DNA of 64,000 bases from Nannocystis sp. (lineage in GTDB: Bacteria > Myxococcota_A > Polyangia > Nannocystales > Nannocystaceae). The position numbers were made by a program, and so were the translations under genes. The DNA is taken from NCBI GenBank assembly GCA_016712315.1, contig JADJRG010000029.1:124001-188000 (forward strand). Direction: 5' to 3'. The notes beneath the pieces were generated by a model. That model made no database searches. It was given only the letters and a program-made list of their open reading frames with translations, and was not told the origin of the DNA. Of the stretch, positions 20,038 to 27,248 are shown piece after piece; position 1 is the first letter of the stretch; every line of letters begins with the position of its first letter.

Positions 20038-21009
20038 TCAGGTCAATTGGGCGACGAGCTGGGCGACCTCGCGGGCGCATCCCCAGGAGAGGGTGACGCC
20101 GGCGCCGCCGTGGCCGTAGTTGTGGATCACGGGCGGGCCGCCGGGGCGATGCTCGAGCTCGAGGCGGAGCTCGGGCCGGCAGGGGCGGAGGCCGACGAGG
20201 TGCCCGAGGACCGCCGCGGACCGGAGGCGCGGCTCGATCTCGACGCAGCGGCGGAGGATCGCCTGGCCGAGCTCGGGATCCGGGGCGGTGTCTTCGGCGC
20301 CCTCGTCGGAGCTGCCGCCGAGGATCACGTCGGCGCTGCGCGGGACGATGTACGTGATCGCTGGGCCGGATTCGTCGAGGATCACGCGCTCCAGGCCCGG
20401 GTTGGTGACGCGGACGAGCTGGCCGCGCACCGGGTAGACGGCGGGATCGCGCGCGAGCTCGCGGGCGCCGAGGCCGGCGCAGTCGATCAGGAGATCGGTG
20501 CTGTTGCAGGGATCGTCGCGGTGGGGGTCGAGCGGGCGCAGGGTGTGGGGTTCAATGACCCCACCTGCGTCGAGGAGGCGCTGGCTGAGCCACGGCAGGT
20601 AGCGTGGGGTCTCGATGACGAAGCTCGAGAAGAGGACACCCGCGGCGAAGCCGGGGGGGAGCTGATCAGGGGGCGCGGGGCTGTGCGCGGGCAGGGCGGC
20701 GCCCCAGGTCGGGGCGGCGGGGCCGTGGACGCGGAAGAGCTCGAGGGCCTCGCGGGCGAGGATGCCCGCGTCGGGCTGCGCGGCGAGCTCGCTGAAGTCG
20801 CGGTGGCTCTGGCGGGCCCATGGGGTGACGCGACGCTCCGGCGAGACGCGGTAGGGGTACCAGAAGGCGGCGGCGACGCTGGAGGTGAGGTGGGGCGGGC
20901 GATCGCGGGCCCAGATCCGGACGCGGTGTCCGGCCTCGCGGAGGACGAGGGCGGTGGTGAGGCCGATGACGCCGCAGCCGATCACGATGATGTTGAGTGG
21001 GGCGGCCAT
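20038..21009 (-). CDS. D-amino-acid oxidase family FAD enzyme
   Basis: The 323-residue protein has the FAD-binding GxGxxG motif at the N-terminus (IIVIGCGVIGLTTALVLREAGH). The DAAO pattern follows: AAFWYPYRV, LLIDCAGLGARELA, PVRGQLVRV, AITYIVPRSADVILGGSSDEG (substrate Tyr region), GLRPCRPELRLE (carboxylate-binding Arg) and the terminal FAD motif HNYGHGGAGVTLSWGCA. The enzyme oxidatively deaminates D-amino acids to keto acids, ammonia and hydrogen peroxide. In a predatory bacterium it could use D-amino acids from prey peptidoglycan, which is speculation. It has no signal peptide and no C-terminal peroxisome-like tail. The start follows a TACAAT hexamer by 9 bases. Confidence 0.93.
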   Translation of the reverse strand: MAAPLNIIVIGCGVIGLTTALVLREAGHRVRIWARDRPPHLTSSVAAAFWYPYRVSPERRVTPWARQSHRDFSELAAQPDAGILAREALELFRVHGPAAPTWGAALPAHSPAPPDQLPPGFAAGVLFSSFVIETPRYLPWLSQRLLDAGGVIEPHTLRPLDPHRDDPCNSTDLLIDCAGLGARELARDPAVYPVRGQLVRVTNPGLERVILDESGPAITYIVPRSADVILGGSSDEGAEDTAPDPELGQAILRRCVEIEPRLRSAAVLGHLVGLRPCRPELRLELEHRPGGPPVIHNYGHGGAGVTLSWGCAREVAQLVAQLT

Positions 21010-21018
21010 GGCGGCGGG

Positions 21019-21024
21019 ATTGTA
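21019..21024 (-). promoter_or_regulatory. Putative -10 hexamer TACAAT
   Basis: On the minus strand, TACAAT, close to the sigma-70 consensus TATAAT, ends 9 bases before the ATG at 21009 of the D-amino-acid oxidase gene. Confidence 0.45.
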
Positions 21025-21119
21025 GCGGGGCGCGGTGGGGACGCCACCATCACGGCCGCGCGCTGTATGTACACGCGGACGATCTTTGTGGGGCCGAGCC
21101 CTTGAGCGAGGAGGGCGGC

Positions 21120-21125
21120 TAGCGT
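21120..21125 (+). promoter_or_regulatory. Putative -10 hexamer TAGCGT
   Basis: TAGCGT ends 10 bases before an in-frame ATG at 21136 and 49 bases before the ATG at 21175. The gene could be leaderless from 21136 or carry a short leader with a ribosome-binding site for 21175. Confidence 0.35.
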
Positions 21126-21174
21126 TACGGTGACGATGCGCCGATCATCCACGCGGCGTCGATGGAGCCCTGCG

Positions 21175-22578
21175 ATGACCTACGATCCTGCGACGCGTCG
21201 ATCTCCTGTTCTGTCCTCCGCGCTGGTCGCCGCCGTGGCGCTCGCCTTCGCACCCGGTGACGCGGCGGCGCTGTCCTCCGGCGAGCCGCCGGCGGAGGCG
21301 CCGGAGTTCTTTCGGGCAGATCCGATCCCAGTGCCGGCCGAGCACCTGACCCCGGAGGCGCTTAAGGATCAAGACACGGAGCCGCTGGCGGCGGTCAGCG
21401 CGACGCTGTTCGTGAACTTCGACGGGGCGACGCTGAAGGGGGGCAACGACAACGCGCCGACGAACACCACGCAGATGCCCTCGCAGTACGTGCTGTTCAA
21501 CTACCCGGCGTACGGCGACGGGCCGAAGCGGGCGGCGACCTTGCAGGCGGTGGTGAAGGACTGGATGCCGTTCAACGTGCTGGTCACCGACAAGCGGCCG
21601 GCGGGCGGCGCGTACCACATGTGCATGACAGGGCCGGGCAAGGGCGGCGGGCTGCCGAACGGGGTGTTGGGGATCGCGCCGCTGGACTGCGACGACAACC
21701 AGAAGAGCAACGTCGTCTACGCGTTCCACACGGCGAACGACCAGTTCACCGCGGCGACCCAGGCGACGACGATCAGCCAAGAGCTGGCGCACGCGTTCGG
21801 GCTCGAGCACGTCAAGGAGCCGCAGGACATCATGAACCCGTACAACGCCGGGGCCGATCCGACCTTTATGGATCAGTGCATCGTGATCGACGGCCGCGGC
21901 AACGGGATCGTCTGCGGCTCGCAGCACGTGCCGTACTGCGGGGCGCAGACGTCGCAGAATTCCTATCAAGAGCTGCTGGGCTTCTTCGGGGCGTCGAACC
22001 CGGACGTGGCGCCGCCGACGGTGTCGATCACCTACCCGATGGACGGGGCGATCTTCGAGGCGGGCGAGACGTTCAACCTGACGATCAGCGCGAGCGACGA
22101 TCAGGGGGACCCGACGGTCGATGTCTATTACAACGGCGGCAAGGTGAAGACGCTGCTGGGGCCGCCGTATGAGCTCGAGCTGAGCAACGTGCAGCCGGCG
22201 AACTATTCTTTCTACGCGATCGCGATCGACGGCTCGTCGAACATGGCGACCAGCATGACGGTGAACTTCACGGTTGTGCCGGCGAGCTCGACGAGCACGA
22301 GCACGAGCACGAGCGGCGCGGAGACGACGGGCGGGGGATCGAGCGGCGGGGGCGGTGGCTCGGGCGATCCGACGAGCGGCGGTGAAGATGATACGGGGGC
22401 GGACGACGGCGGGAGCGGTGACTCGGCGACGCAGGGCGATCCTGCGCTCCCTCCGGGGTACGGGCAGAACGACGGCGAGGACTTTGGCGCCTGCGCGTGC
22501 CGGAGCGACGCGCCCGCGCTGTCGGGGGCGCCGCTGCTGCTGGTGGTCGTGGCGCTGCGTCGTCGCCGACGCGGTTGA
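21175..22578 (+). CDS. Secreted metzincin-like protein with altered zinc motif and sorting tail
   Basis: The protein has 467 residues from the ATG at 21175 (GGAG 7 bases upstream; ATG 21136 is an alternative). A signal peptide covers about 1-31. The protease-like part ends in QELAHAFGLEH, aligned with the zinc motif HExxHxxGxxH, then the Met-turn-like DIMNPYN. The first zinc His is Gln (codon CAA at 21778-21780), one base change from His, so the protein may lack peptidase activity. An Ig-like domain follows (PPTVSITYPMDGAIFEAGETFNLTISA, about 280-375), then a Ser/Thr/Gly/Asp linker and the tail CACRSD...LLLVVVALRRRRR. This tail resembles MYXO-CTERM signals processed at the surface in myxobacteria. 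Confidence 0.83.
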   Translation: MTYDPATRRSPVLSSALVAAVALAFAPGDAAALSSGEPPAEAPEFFRADPIPVPAEHLTPEALKDQDTEPLAAVSATLFVNFDGATLKGGNDNAPTNTTQMPSQYVLFNYPAYGDGPKRAATLQAVVKDWMPFNVLVTDKRPAGGAYHMCMTGPGKGGGLPNGVLGIAPLDCDDNQKSNVVYAFHTANDQFTAATQATTISQELAHAFGLEHVKEPQDIMNPYNAGADPTFMDQCIVIDGRGNGIVCGSQHVPYCGAQTSQNSYQELLGFFGASNPDVAPPTVSITYPMDGAIFEAGETFNLTISASDDQGDPTVDVYYNGGKVKTLLGPPYELELSNVQPANYSFYAIAIDGSSNMATSMTVNFTVVPASSTSTSTSTSGAETTGGGSSGGGGGSGDPTSGGEDDTGADDGGSGDSATQGDPALPPGYGQNDGEDFGACACRSDAPALSGAPLLLVVVALRRRRRG

Positions 22579-22592
22579 GCTGCCGGTGGAGA

Positions 22593-22619
22593 GAGAGGCC
22601 GCGGCGGGCGCGGCCTCTC
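22593..22619. terminator. Bidirectional hairpin terminator
   Basis: A perfect 10-bp stem (GAGAGGCCGC at 22593-22602, GCGGCCTCTC at 22610-22619, 7-base loop) lies between the stop codons of two convergent genes, 22578 and 22637. There is no T-run, which is common for hairpins in very GC-rich genomes. Confidence 0.65.
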
Positions 22620-22636
22620 GGTGAGGGGGCGTCCGC

Positions 22637-23038
22637 TCAGTGGCGGACAGAGATCTCGACGTCGACGCCGGCGGGCACGGTGAGCACGCCCTCGGCGAGG
22701 ATCCGCGCGCCGTCGCGGACTTGGACGTCGTGGGCGCCTGGCTCGAGGATGTAGCGGCTGAGCGGCGCGGTGCTGGCATAACGGCCGTCGATGAAGACGG
22801 AGCCGCGGCCGCCCTCGATCACGAGGTTGAGCCGCGCGCTGGCGCCCTTGCGCTTCTTCTCCTCCTTCTTGAGCTGGGCAGCGCTGAGGGTCGCGTCGGG
22901 CTTCCACTTGACGCCCGCGCCGTCGTTGACGCAGAGGCCGCTGCCGTCGGTGCAGGCGGCGCGGGCGAGGGGCGCGTCGGCGAGGCCGAAGCTGAGGCTG
23001 AAGGCGAGGGGGAGGAGGAGGACGGTCGCGCGGTTCAT
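22637..23038 (-). CDS. Secreted PEGA-like protein
   Basis: The protein has 133 residues. A signal peptide of about 27 residues ends in PLARAA. A Cys pair lies at about 29 and 36. A Lys-rich segment (LKKEEKKRKGA) follows. The C-terminal 70 residues have the short beta-strand pattern of PEGA domains: RLNLVIEGGRGSVFIDGRYASTAPLSRYILEPGAHDVQVRDG. In PEGA domains a small loop carrying Pro-Gly or Ala-Pro repeats this layout; their role is often envelope-linked but unresolved. It is 28 bases downstream of the TPR-membrane gene on the same strand, so the two are probably co-transcribed. A strong bidirectional hairpin lies after its stop. Confidence 0.72.
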   Translation of the reverse strand: MNRATVLLLPLAFSLSFGLADAPLARAACTDGSGLCVNDGAGVKWKPDATLSAAQLKKEEKKRKGASARLNLVIEGGRGSVFIDGRYASTAPLSRYILEPGAHDVQVRDGARILAEGVLTVPAGVDVEISVRH

Positions 23039-23066
23039 AAGGTGGCTCGGTGGGTGAGGGCGAGGC

Positions 23067-24008
23067 TCAGAAGCGGCCGGTGAGGGTGAGGCCGCCGCGG
23101 CCTTGGCCGAAGGTGGGGGTGAGGCGGAGCTGGGCGACGGGGTTCTCTTCGCGGTACTTCTTGCGCTTCTTGGCGCCGATCGCGATGAGGGTGACGCCGG
23201 TGATGAGGCCGACGGCGCCGACGCTGGCGCCGATGATCGCGAACATGTTGCCGCGCTTGCCCTTGGCGTCGGCCTCGTCGAAGGCGTCGCCGTAGGTGGC
23301 GGGATCTTCGACGGTCTTCTGGGCGTCGACGCCCATGGCGATCCCCGCGCCCATGAGGCCGAGGCCGCCGAGGCCGACGACGGTGAAGACAGAGCCGGCG
23401 GCGATCAGACCGCGGCCGTCCTTTGGCGTCGGTTCACGCGCTGGTTTTGGGGGGTCGCCGCTGCCCGCGGCCGACTCGCGCTGGAGCGCCTCGTCGAGGG
23501 TCTCACAGGCGTCGATGAGCTCGCGGCCGCGGCTGCTCTCGGCGCTGACTTGGCTGGCCGGGATGACCTCCCAGGTGGCGTCGTAGCGGGCGTCCTGCAT
23601 AAAATTTAGGATGTCGAGGCCGATCCGGGCCTCCTCGACGGCGAGGGCGATCAGCGCTCGATCACGCTTGGAGTCGGCGGCGTTCTTGTAGGCGGTGGCG
23701 GCGTCGAGGAAGAGGATCGGGTCAGAGAGCTCGCGGGCCTTGCGAGCGAGCAGCTCGGCGGCGGCGAGGTGATCACCCGCGTCGGCGCTGACCTTGGCTT
23801 GGGCCTGCACGGGCTCGCGGGCCTCCTCGGCCTCGGCCGCGCTGAGGCTGTTATCAGGCTCGCTGGAGGCGGGCTTGGGCTTCTTCTTGGGCTTGCTCTT
23901 TGCGGCGGCCCAGACCGAGGTGAGCGGGGAGGCTGACGCGGGCGCGGGCAGCGAGGTCAGCGGCAGAGAGAGAGCCAGCACGAGGGTAGGGAGGCGCAGC
24001 CAGGTCAC
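23067..24008 (-). CDS. TPR-like membrane protein with TM-TYGD-TM module
   Basis: The 313-residue protein starts with a signal peptide ending near residue 27 (PAPASAS). A Lys/Pro stretch follows, then helices typical of TPR (AAELLARKARELSDPILFLDAATAYKNAADSKRDRALIALAVEEARIGLDIL, about 85-140). Two hydrophobic helices near 205-225 and 250-278 flank VEDPATYGDAFDEADAKGKRG, and a short tail ends in LTGRF. The layout, the loop motif and the terminal RF match the kinase-operon protein at 12692-13582. The GTG start follows TAGCGT by 6 bases. A PEGA-like gene lies 28 bases downstream. It may be a signalling or cell-envelope scaffold; no kinase gene is adjacent. Confidence 0.78.
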   Translation of the reverse strand: MTWLRLPTLVLALSLPLTSLPAPASASPLTSVWAAAKSKPKKKPKPASSEPDNSLSAAEAEEAREPVQAQAKVSADAGDHLAAAELLARKARELSDPILFLDAATAYKNAADSKRDRALIALAVEEARIGLDILNFMQDARYDATWEVIPASQVSAESSRGRELIDACETLDEALQRESAAGSGDPPKPAREPTPKDGRGLIAAGSVFTVVGLGGLGLMGAGIAMGVDAQKTVEDPATYGDAFDEADAKGKRGNMFAIIGASVGAVGLITGVTLIAIGAKKRKKYREENPVAQLRLTPTFGQGRGGLTLTGRF

Positions 24009-24014
24009 GAGGGG

Positions 24015-24020
24015 ACGCTA
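24015..24020 (-). promoter_or_regulatory. Putative -10 hexamer TAGCGT
   Basis: On the minus strand, TAGCGT ends 6 bases before the GTG at 24008 of the TPR-like gene. Confidence 0.45.
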
Positions 24021-24148
24021 GCAGGGAGGAGGCTCGCTTGACAAACACGGCTCGTGTGACGTCCTCGGGGCTCAAAGATAGGTAATGCGAGTCGCATGAA
24101 TTTCATCGGCTGTGGGTGGTTGGGGTCGCGCTCGGCCATGGGGCTTGT

Positions 24149-24154
24149 TATGGT
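24149..24154 (+). promoter_or_regulatory. Putative -10 hexamer TATGGT
   Basis: TATGGT ends 6 bases before an in-frame GTG at 24161, the start chosen for the small Cys-rich lipoprotein. Confidence 0.4.
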
Positions 24155-24160
24155 CGCGTC

Positions 24161-24490
24161 GTGCTCCGTCCCTTCGTCTCCTCGTGCATGTCGCTGCTCG
24201 TCGGGCTCTTGGTCGTCGGCTGTTACGCCGGCGGAGAGCGCGAGAAGGAGGCCCCGCCGGGTTATCCAGGCGGCTTCTGCTTGCAAGCGGCGACCTGCTA
24301 CAAGCCCGACTGGCGCTGCAACACGGAGGGGCTCTACTGCTATGACATCAACGATCCCTGCGAGGGGATCTACTGCGGCGGCGAGGGCGAGTGTTATGTC
24401 GACCCCGAGAGCTCGCTGCCGGCGTGCTTGTGCGGGCCCGGCCACTCGAACGAGATGTACTCGCTGTTTTGCACGCCCGTCAGCCCGTAG
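24161..24490 (+). CDS. Small Cys-rich lipoprotein, EGF-like
   Basis: The protein has 109 residues from the GTG at 24161. The short signal RPFVSSCMSLLVGLLVVGC carries a lipobox (LVVGC) with one Arg in its n-region; ATG at 24188 would leave no charged residue. Ten Cys follow the lipid anchor, ending in CEGIYCGGEGECYVDPESSLPACLCGPG, the six-Cys spacing of an EGF-like module. It is probably an outer-membrane or periplasmic lipoprotein held by disulfides. No function is suggested by context: it lies alone between the divergent TPR-like gene and the acyltransferase gene. Start confidence is moderate. Confidence 0.65.
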   Translation: MLRPFVSSCMSLLVGLLVVGCYAGGEREKEAPPGYPGGFCLQAATCYKPDWRCNTEGLYCYDINDPCEGIYCGGEGECYVDPESSLPACLCGPGHSNEMYSLFCTPVSP

Positions 24491-24549
24491 GCAGGTCGAT
24501 CGCGCGGGCTCGCGAGCCAGCGCGCTTCCCGGCGGCGGCGGGGCGATCG

Positions 24550-24555
24550 TATGCT
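24550..24555 (+). promoter_or_regulatory. Putative -10 hexamer TATGCT
   Basis: TATGCT ends 10 bases before the ATG at 24566. It overlaps an in-frame ATG at 24551, which is therefore disfavoured as the start. Confidence 0.4.
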
Positions 24556-24565
24556 GGCGGCGCCG

Positions 24566-26278
24566 ATGTCCATGCTGAGCCGCCTGATCCCGTCGCGACC
24601 GCTGCGTATGCCGCAGATCTTCTCGCCGCGGGTGAGCCCCGACGATCCGCGGATCTTCACCTTCAACAATGAACGCGACCAGATCATCGATGAGGTGGTC
24701 GCGCGAGCGGTGGAGCAGCACAGCCGCGATCCGCGGCGGCTGCTCTATCTGCTCAACGACGCGGCGAACCTGGAGGTGCGGCGGCTGTCGAGCCAGCGCG
24801 ACGCGGAGGCGGAGCTGTCGCTGGCGGACTGGCAGAAGCTGCTGCGCCGGCTCGGCAAGATGAGCGACGACGATCGCCGAGAGGCGCTGCGCCAGCGGGT
24901 GCGCGTGATGGCGCGGGACATCGCCGGGAACTTCGACGTGCGGGTGTTTCGGACGACGCGGCGGCTGGTGCCAGGGGTGCTGACGGCGATCATGGATCCT
25001 TCGGCGCTGCCGCACGAGGCGCTGCGAGCGGGCTGGCCGCGGCTGGACGCGCTGGCGACGGTGGAGGGGCCGGTGGCGAAGCTGCAGGCGCTGGCGAAGA
25101 TCGGCACGCTGGTGCTGGTGCCGACGCACTCGTCCAACCTCGACTCGATCGCGCTGGGGTACCTGGTGGATCGCGAGGGGCTGCCGCCGGTGGTCTACGG
25201 GGCCGGCAAGAACCTCTTCTCGAACCCGATCGTGTCGTTCTTTATGCACAATTTGGGGGCGTACCGGATCGATCGACGGATCGGCGCGCGCCTCTACAAA
25301 GATGTCCTAAAGACCTACTCGTGCTTGATGATCGAGCGCGGCTATCACTCGCTGTTCTTCCCCGGCGGCACGCGCTCGCGCTCCGGTATGGTCGAGAGCC
25401 GGGTCAAGCTGGGGCTGGCCGGGACGGCGATCGAGGCGTTCGCGCGGAACCTGACCCGCGGGGTGCGGCGGCCGGTGTACATCGTGCCGACGACGATCAA
25501 CTACGCGCTGGTGCTCGAGGCGGAGACGCTGATCGAGGACTGGCTCAAGGGCGCAGGGCAGGCCCGCTATATCATCGAGGACGACGAATTCTCGCGCTAC
25601 GAGCGGGTGCTCGCGTTCGCGAAGAAGCTGCCGGCGCTGCGCAGCGCGGCGGTGGTGCGCTTCGCGGATCCGATCGATCCGTTCGGGAACGAGGTGGACG
25701 AGGCGGGGCGGAGCTTGGCCCCGGGCGGGCGAGTGATCGATCCGGCGAGCTACGTGAGCCGCGGGGGGGTGCCCTCCGTAGACGCGGCGCGCGACGCCGG
25801 CTACACGCGCGAGCTGGGCGAGGCGCTGCCGGGCCGCTACGCGCGCGAGACGGTGATCATGTGGACGCAGCTGGTGGCGCACGTGCTCTACCGCCGCTTG
25901 GTGGTAGAGAGCCCGGGGATCGATCTCTTCGGCCGGCAGCGCCGCCGCGGCGAGGTGATGATGCCGCGCGCGGAGCTGATCGCGGAGGTCGAGGAGGCGC
26001 GCGATCGGCTGCTGTCGCTCGAGCTGGCGGGGCAGGTGCGGCTGGGGCCGGTGCTGCGGGCGGAGAGCGCGGAGTCGGCGGTGACGCTGGCGCTGGAGGC
26101 GTGGCGCGGGTACCACACGCGGCCGATCGCGACGGCGCACGGCGATGAGGTGGTGATCGAGGATCCGAACCTTCTGCTGTTCTATCAGAACCGGCTGGTG
26201 GGCTTCGCAGAGGCGCTGGCGCGGCCGGAGACGCTGGCGGCTTCGCGCGAGATCGCGGCGCTGGAGGGGCGACGATGA
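24566..26278 (+). CDS. Glycerol-3-phosphate acyltransferase-like protein (PlsB-type)
   Basis: The protein has 570 residues from the ATG at 24566. It carries the acyltransferase motifs: HSSNLD (HX4D box, near residue 188), AGKNLFSNPIVSFFMHNLGAYRIDR, FFPGGTRSRSG near 268 (the FPEGTRSRSG box with Gly in place of Glu) and VPTTINYALV. These fit the PlsB/GPAT group, which puts the first acyl chain on glycerol 3-phosphate. The Glu-to-Gly change in the substrate-binding box leaves activity uncertain, although Gly occurs in some members. No clear membrane helix was seen. The next gene, GpsA-like, overlaps by 4 bases, so acyltransferase and GpsA-like protein are probably made together. Confidence 0.87.
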   Translation: MSMLSRLIPSRPLRMPQIFSPRVSPDDPRIFTFNNERDQIIDEVVARAVEQHSRDPRRLLYLLNDAANLEVRRLSSQRDAEAELSLADWQKLLRRLGKMSDDDRREALRQRVRVMARDIAGNFDVRVFRTTRRLVPGVLTAIMDPSALPHEALRAGWPRLDALATVEGPVAKLQALAKIGTLVLVPTHSSNLDSIALGYLVDREGLPPVVYGAGKNLFSNPIVSFFMHNLGAYRIDRRIGARLYKDVLKTYSCLMIERGYHSLFFPGGTRSRSGMVESRVKLGLAGTAIEAFARNLTRGVRRPVYIVPTTINYALVLEAETLIEDWLKGAGQARYIIEDDEFSRYERVLAFAKKLPALRSAAVVRFADPIDPFGNEVDEAGRSLAPGGRVIDPASYVSRGGVPSVDAARDAGYTRELGEALPGRYARETVIMWTQLVAHVLYRRLVVESPGIDLFGRQRRRGEVMMPRAELIAEVEEARDRLLSLELAGQVRLGPVLRAESAESAVTLALEAWRGYHTRPIATAHGDEVVIEDPNLLLFYQNRLVGFAEALARPETLAASREIAALEGRR

Positions 26279-27228
26279 GCGAGACGATCGTTGGCGGTAA
26301 AGTAGGCGTGCTCGGCGGCGGAGCCTTCGGCTGGGGGCTGGCGGACGCGGCGGCGCGAGCGGGCCGTGAGGTGCTGCTGTGGAGCCGTAGGCCGCAGCGT
26401 GAGGCGACAGCGGCGATCACGGTGACGCAGGACTTGGCGGCGCTGGCGTCGGCCGAGCTGATCTTCGTGGCGGTGCCCTCTCCTTACGTGGCAGAGGTGG
26501 CGGGGTCGTTGGGCGAGCACCTCGACGGGCAACACTTCTTGGTGCACGTGAGCCGCGGGGTGGTCGGCGAGCAGCTCGCGACGCTGACGACGGTGCTGCG
26601 CCGGCAGACGCCTTGCCGGCGGATCGGGGCGCTGGGCGGGCCGCTGGTGGCCGCGGCGCTGAGCGCAGGCGCGCCGGGCGGGGCGGTGATCGGGACGCGC
26701 TTTCCTGAGGTGCGGGCGGCGGTGCGGGCGGCGATCGGCGGGCCTTCGCTGCGGATCTACAGCACGGATGATGTGCTCGGGGTCGAGCTGGGAGCGACGC
26801 TGGCGGGGCTGCTGTCGTTGGCGCTGGGCTTCGGTATGGGTATGGGCATGGGGGCGGCGACGCTGGCGGTGATGGCGACGCGGGGGCTGGGGGAGGCGAC
26901 GCGGATCGGGGTGAGCTTGGGGGCGCGCGCGGAGACGTTCCAGGGGCTGGCGGGGATCGGCGATCTGCTGGCGGCGTTCGCCGATGACGGCCGGCCCGAG
27001 GTGGCGGTGGGCAAGGCGCTGGCTGGCGGGGCCTCGCGGGCGGCGGTGAGCGAGCTCGCGGGGGCGTACGTCGAGGGGGTGACGGTGGCCCGCTGGATCG
27101 CCGGCTACATCGAGCGTACGGGGATCTCCGCGCCGCTGCTGCGGATGATCGCGGGGGCGCTGGAGGGGCAGATCCGCGGCGATGAGGTGGTCGAGCGCTT
27201 GATGGCGCGCGAGGTCGGCGACGAGTGA
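26275..27228 (+). CDS. GpsA-like protein lacking the catalytic lysine
   Basis: The 317-residue protein has the fold of glycerol-3-phosphate dehydrogenase: GGGAFGWGLADAAARAG for NAD(P), FVAVPSPYVAEV, ALGGPLVAAALSAG, TRGLGEATRIG and GLAGIGDLLAAF, which retains the family Asp. Where GpsA has GGALKNV, this protein reads GATLAGL, so both catalytic Lys and the next Asn are gone. A second Lys (TKG segment) is Arg (SRG). It overlaps the acyltransferase gene by 4 bases (ATGA). It could be a binding or regulatory partner of the acyltransferase, or act on another substrate. Calling it an active GpsA would not be supported. Confidence 0.85.
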   Translation: MSETIVGGKVGVLGGGAFGWGLADAAARAGREVLLWSRRPQREATAAITVTQDLAALASAELIFVAVPSPYVAEVAGSLGEHLDGQHFLVHVSRGVVGEQLATLTTVLRRQTPCRRIGALGGPLVAAALSAGAPGGAVIGTRFPEVRAAVRAAIGGPSLRIYSTDDVLGVELGATLAGLLSLALGFGMGMGMGAATLAVMATRGLGEATRIGVSLGARAETFQGLAGIGDLLAAFADDGRPEVAVGKALAGGASRAAVSELAGAYVEGVTVARWIAGYIERTGISAPLLRMIAGALEGQIRGDEVVERLMAREVGDE

Positions 27229-27248
27229 GCTCGGCGGATCGGTGAGAC

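Noticed and set aside
24038..24043. Perfect -35-like TTGACA before the EGF-like lipoprotein gene.
   Set aside because: No -10 at 16-18 bases; the bases there read CGTCCT or GTCCTC. The better candidate for the gene is TATGGT at 24149.
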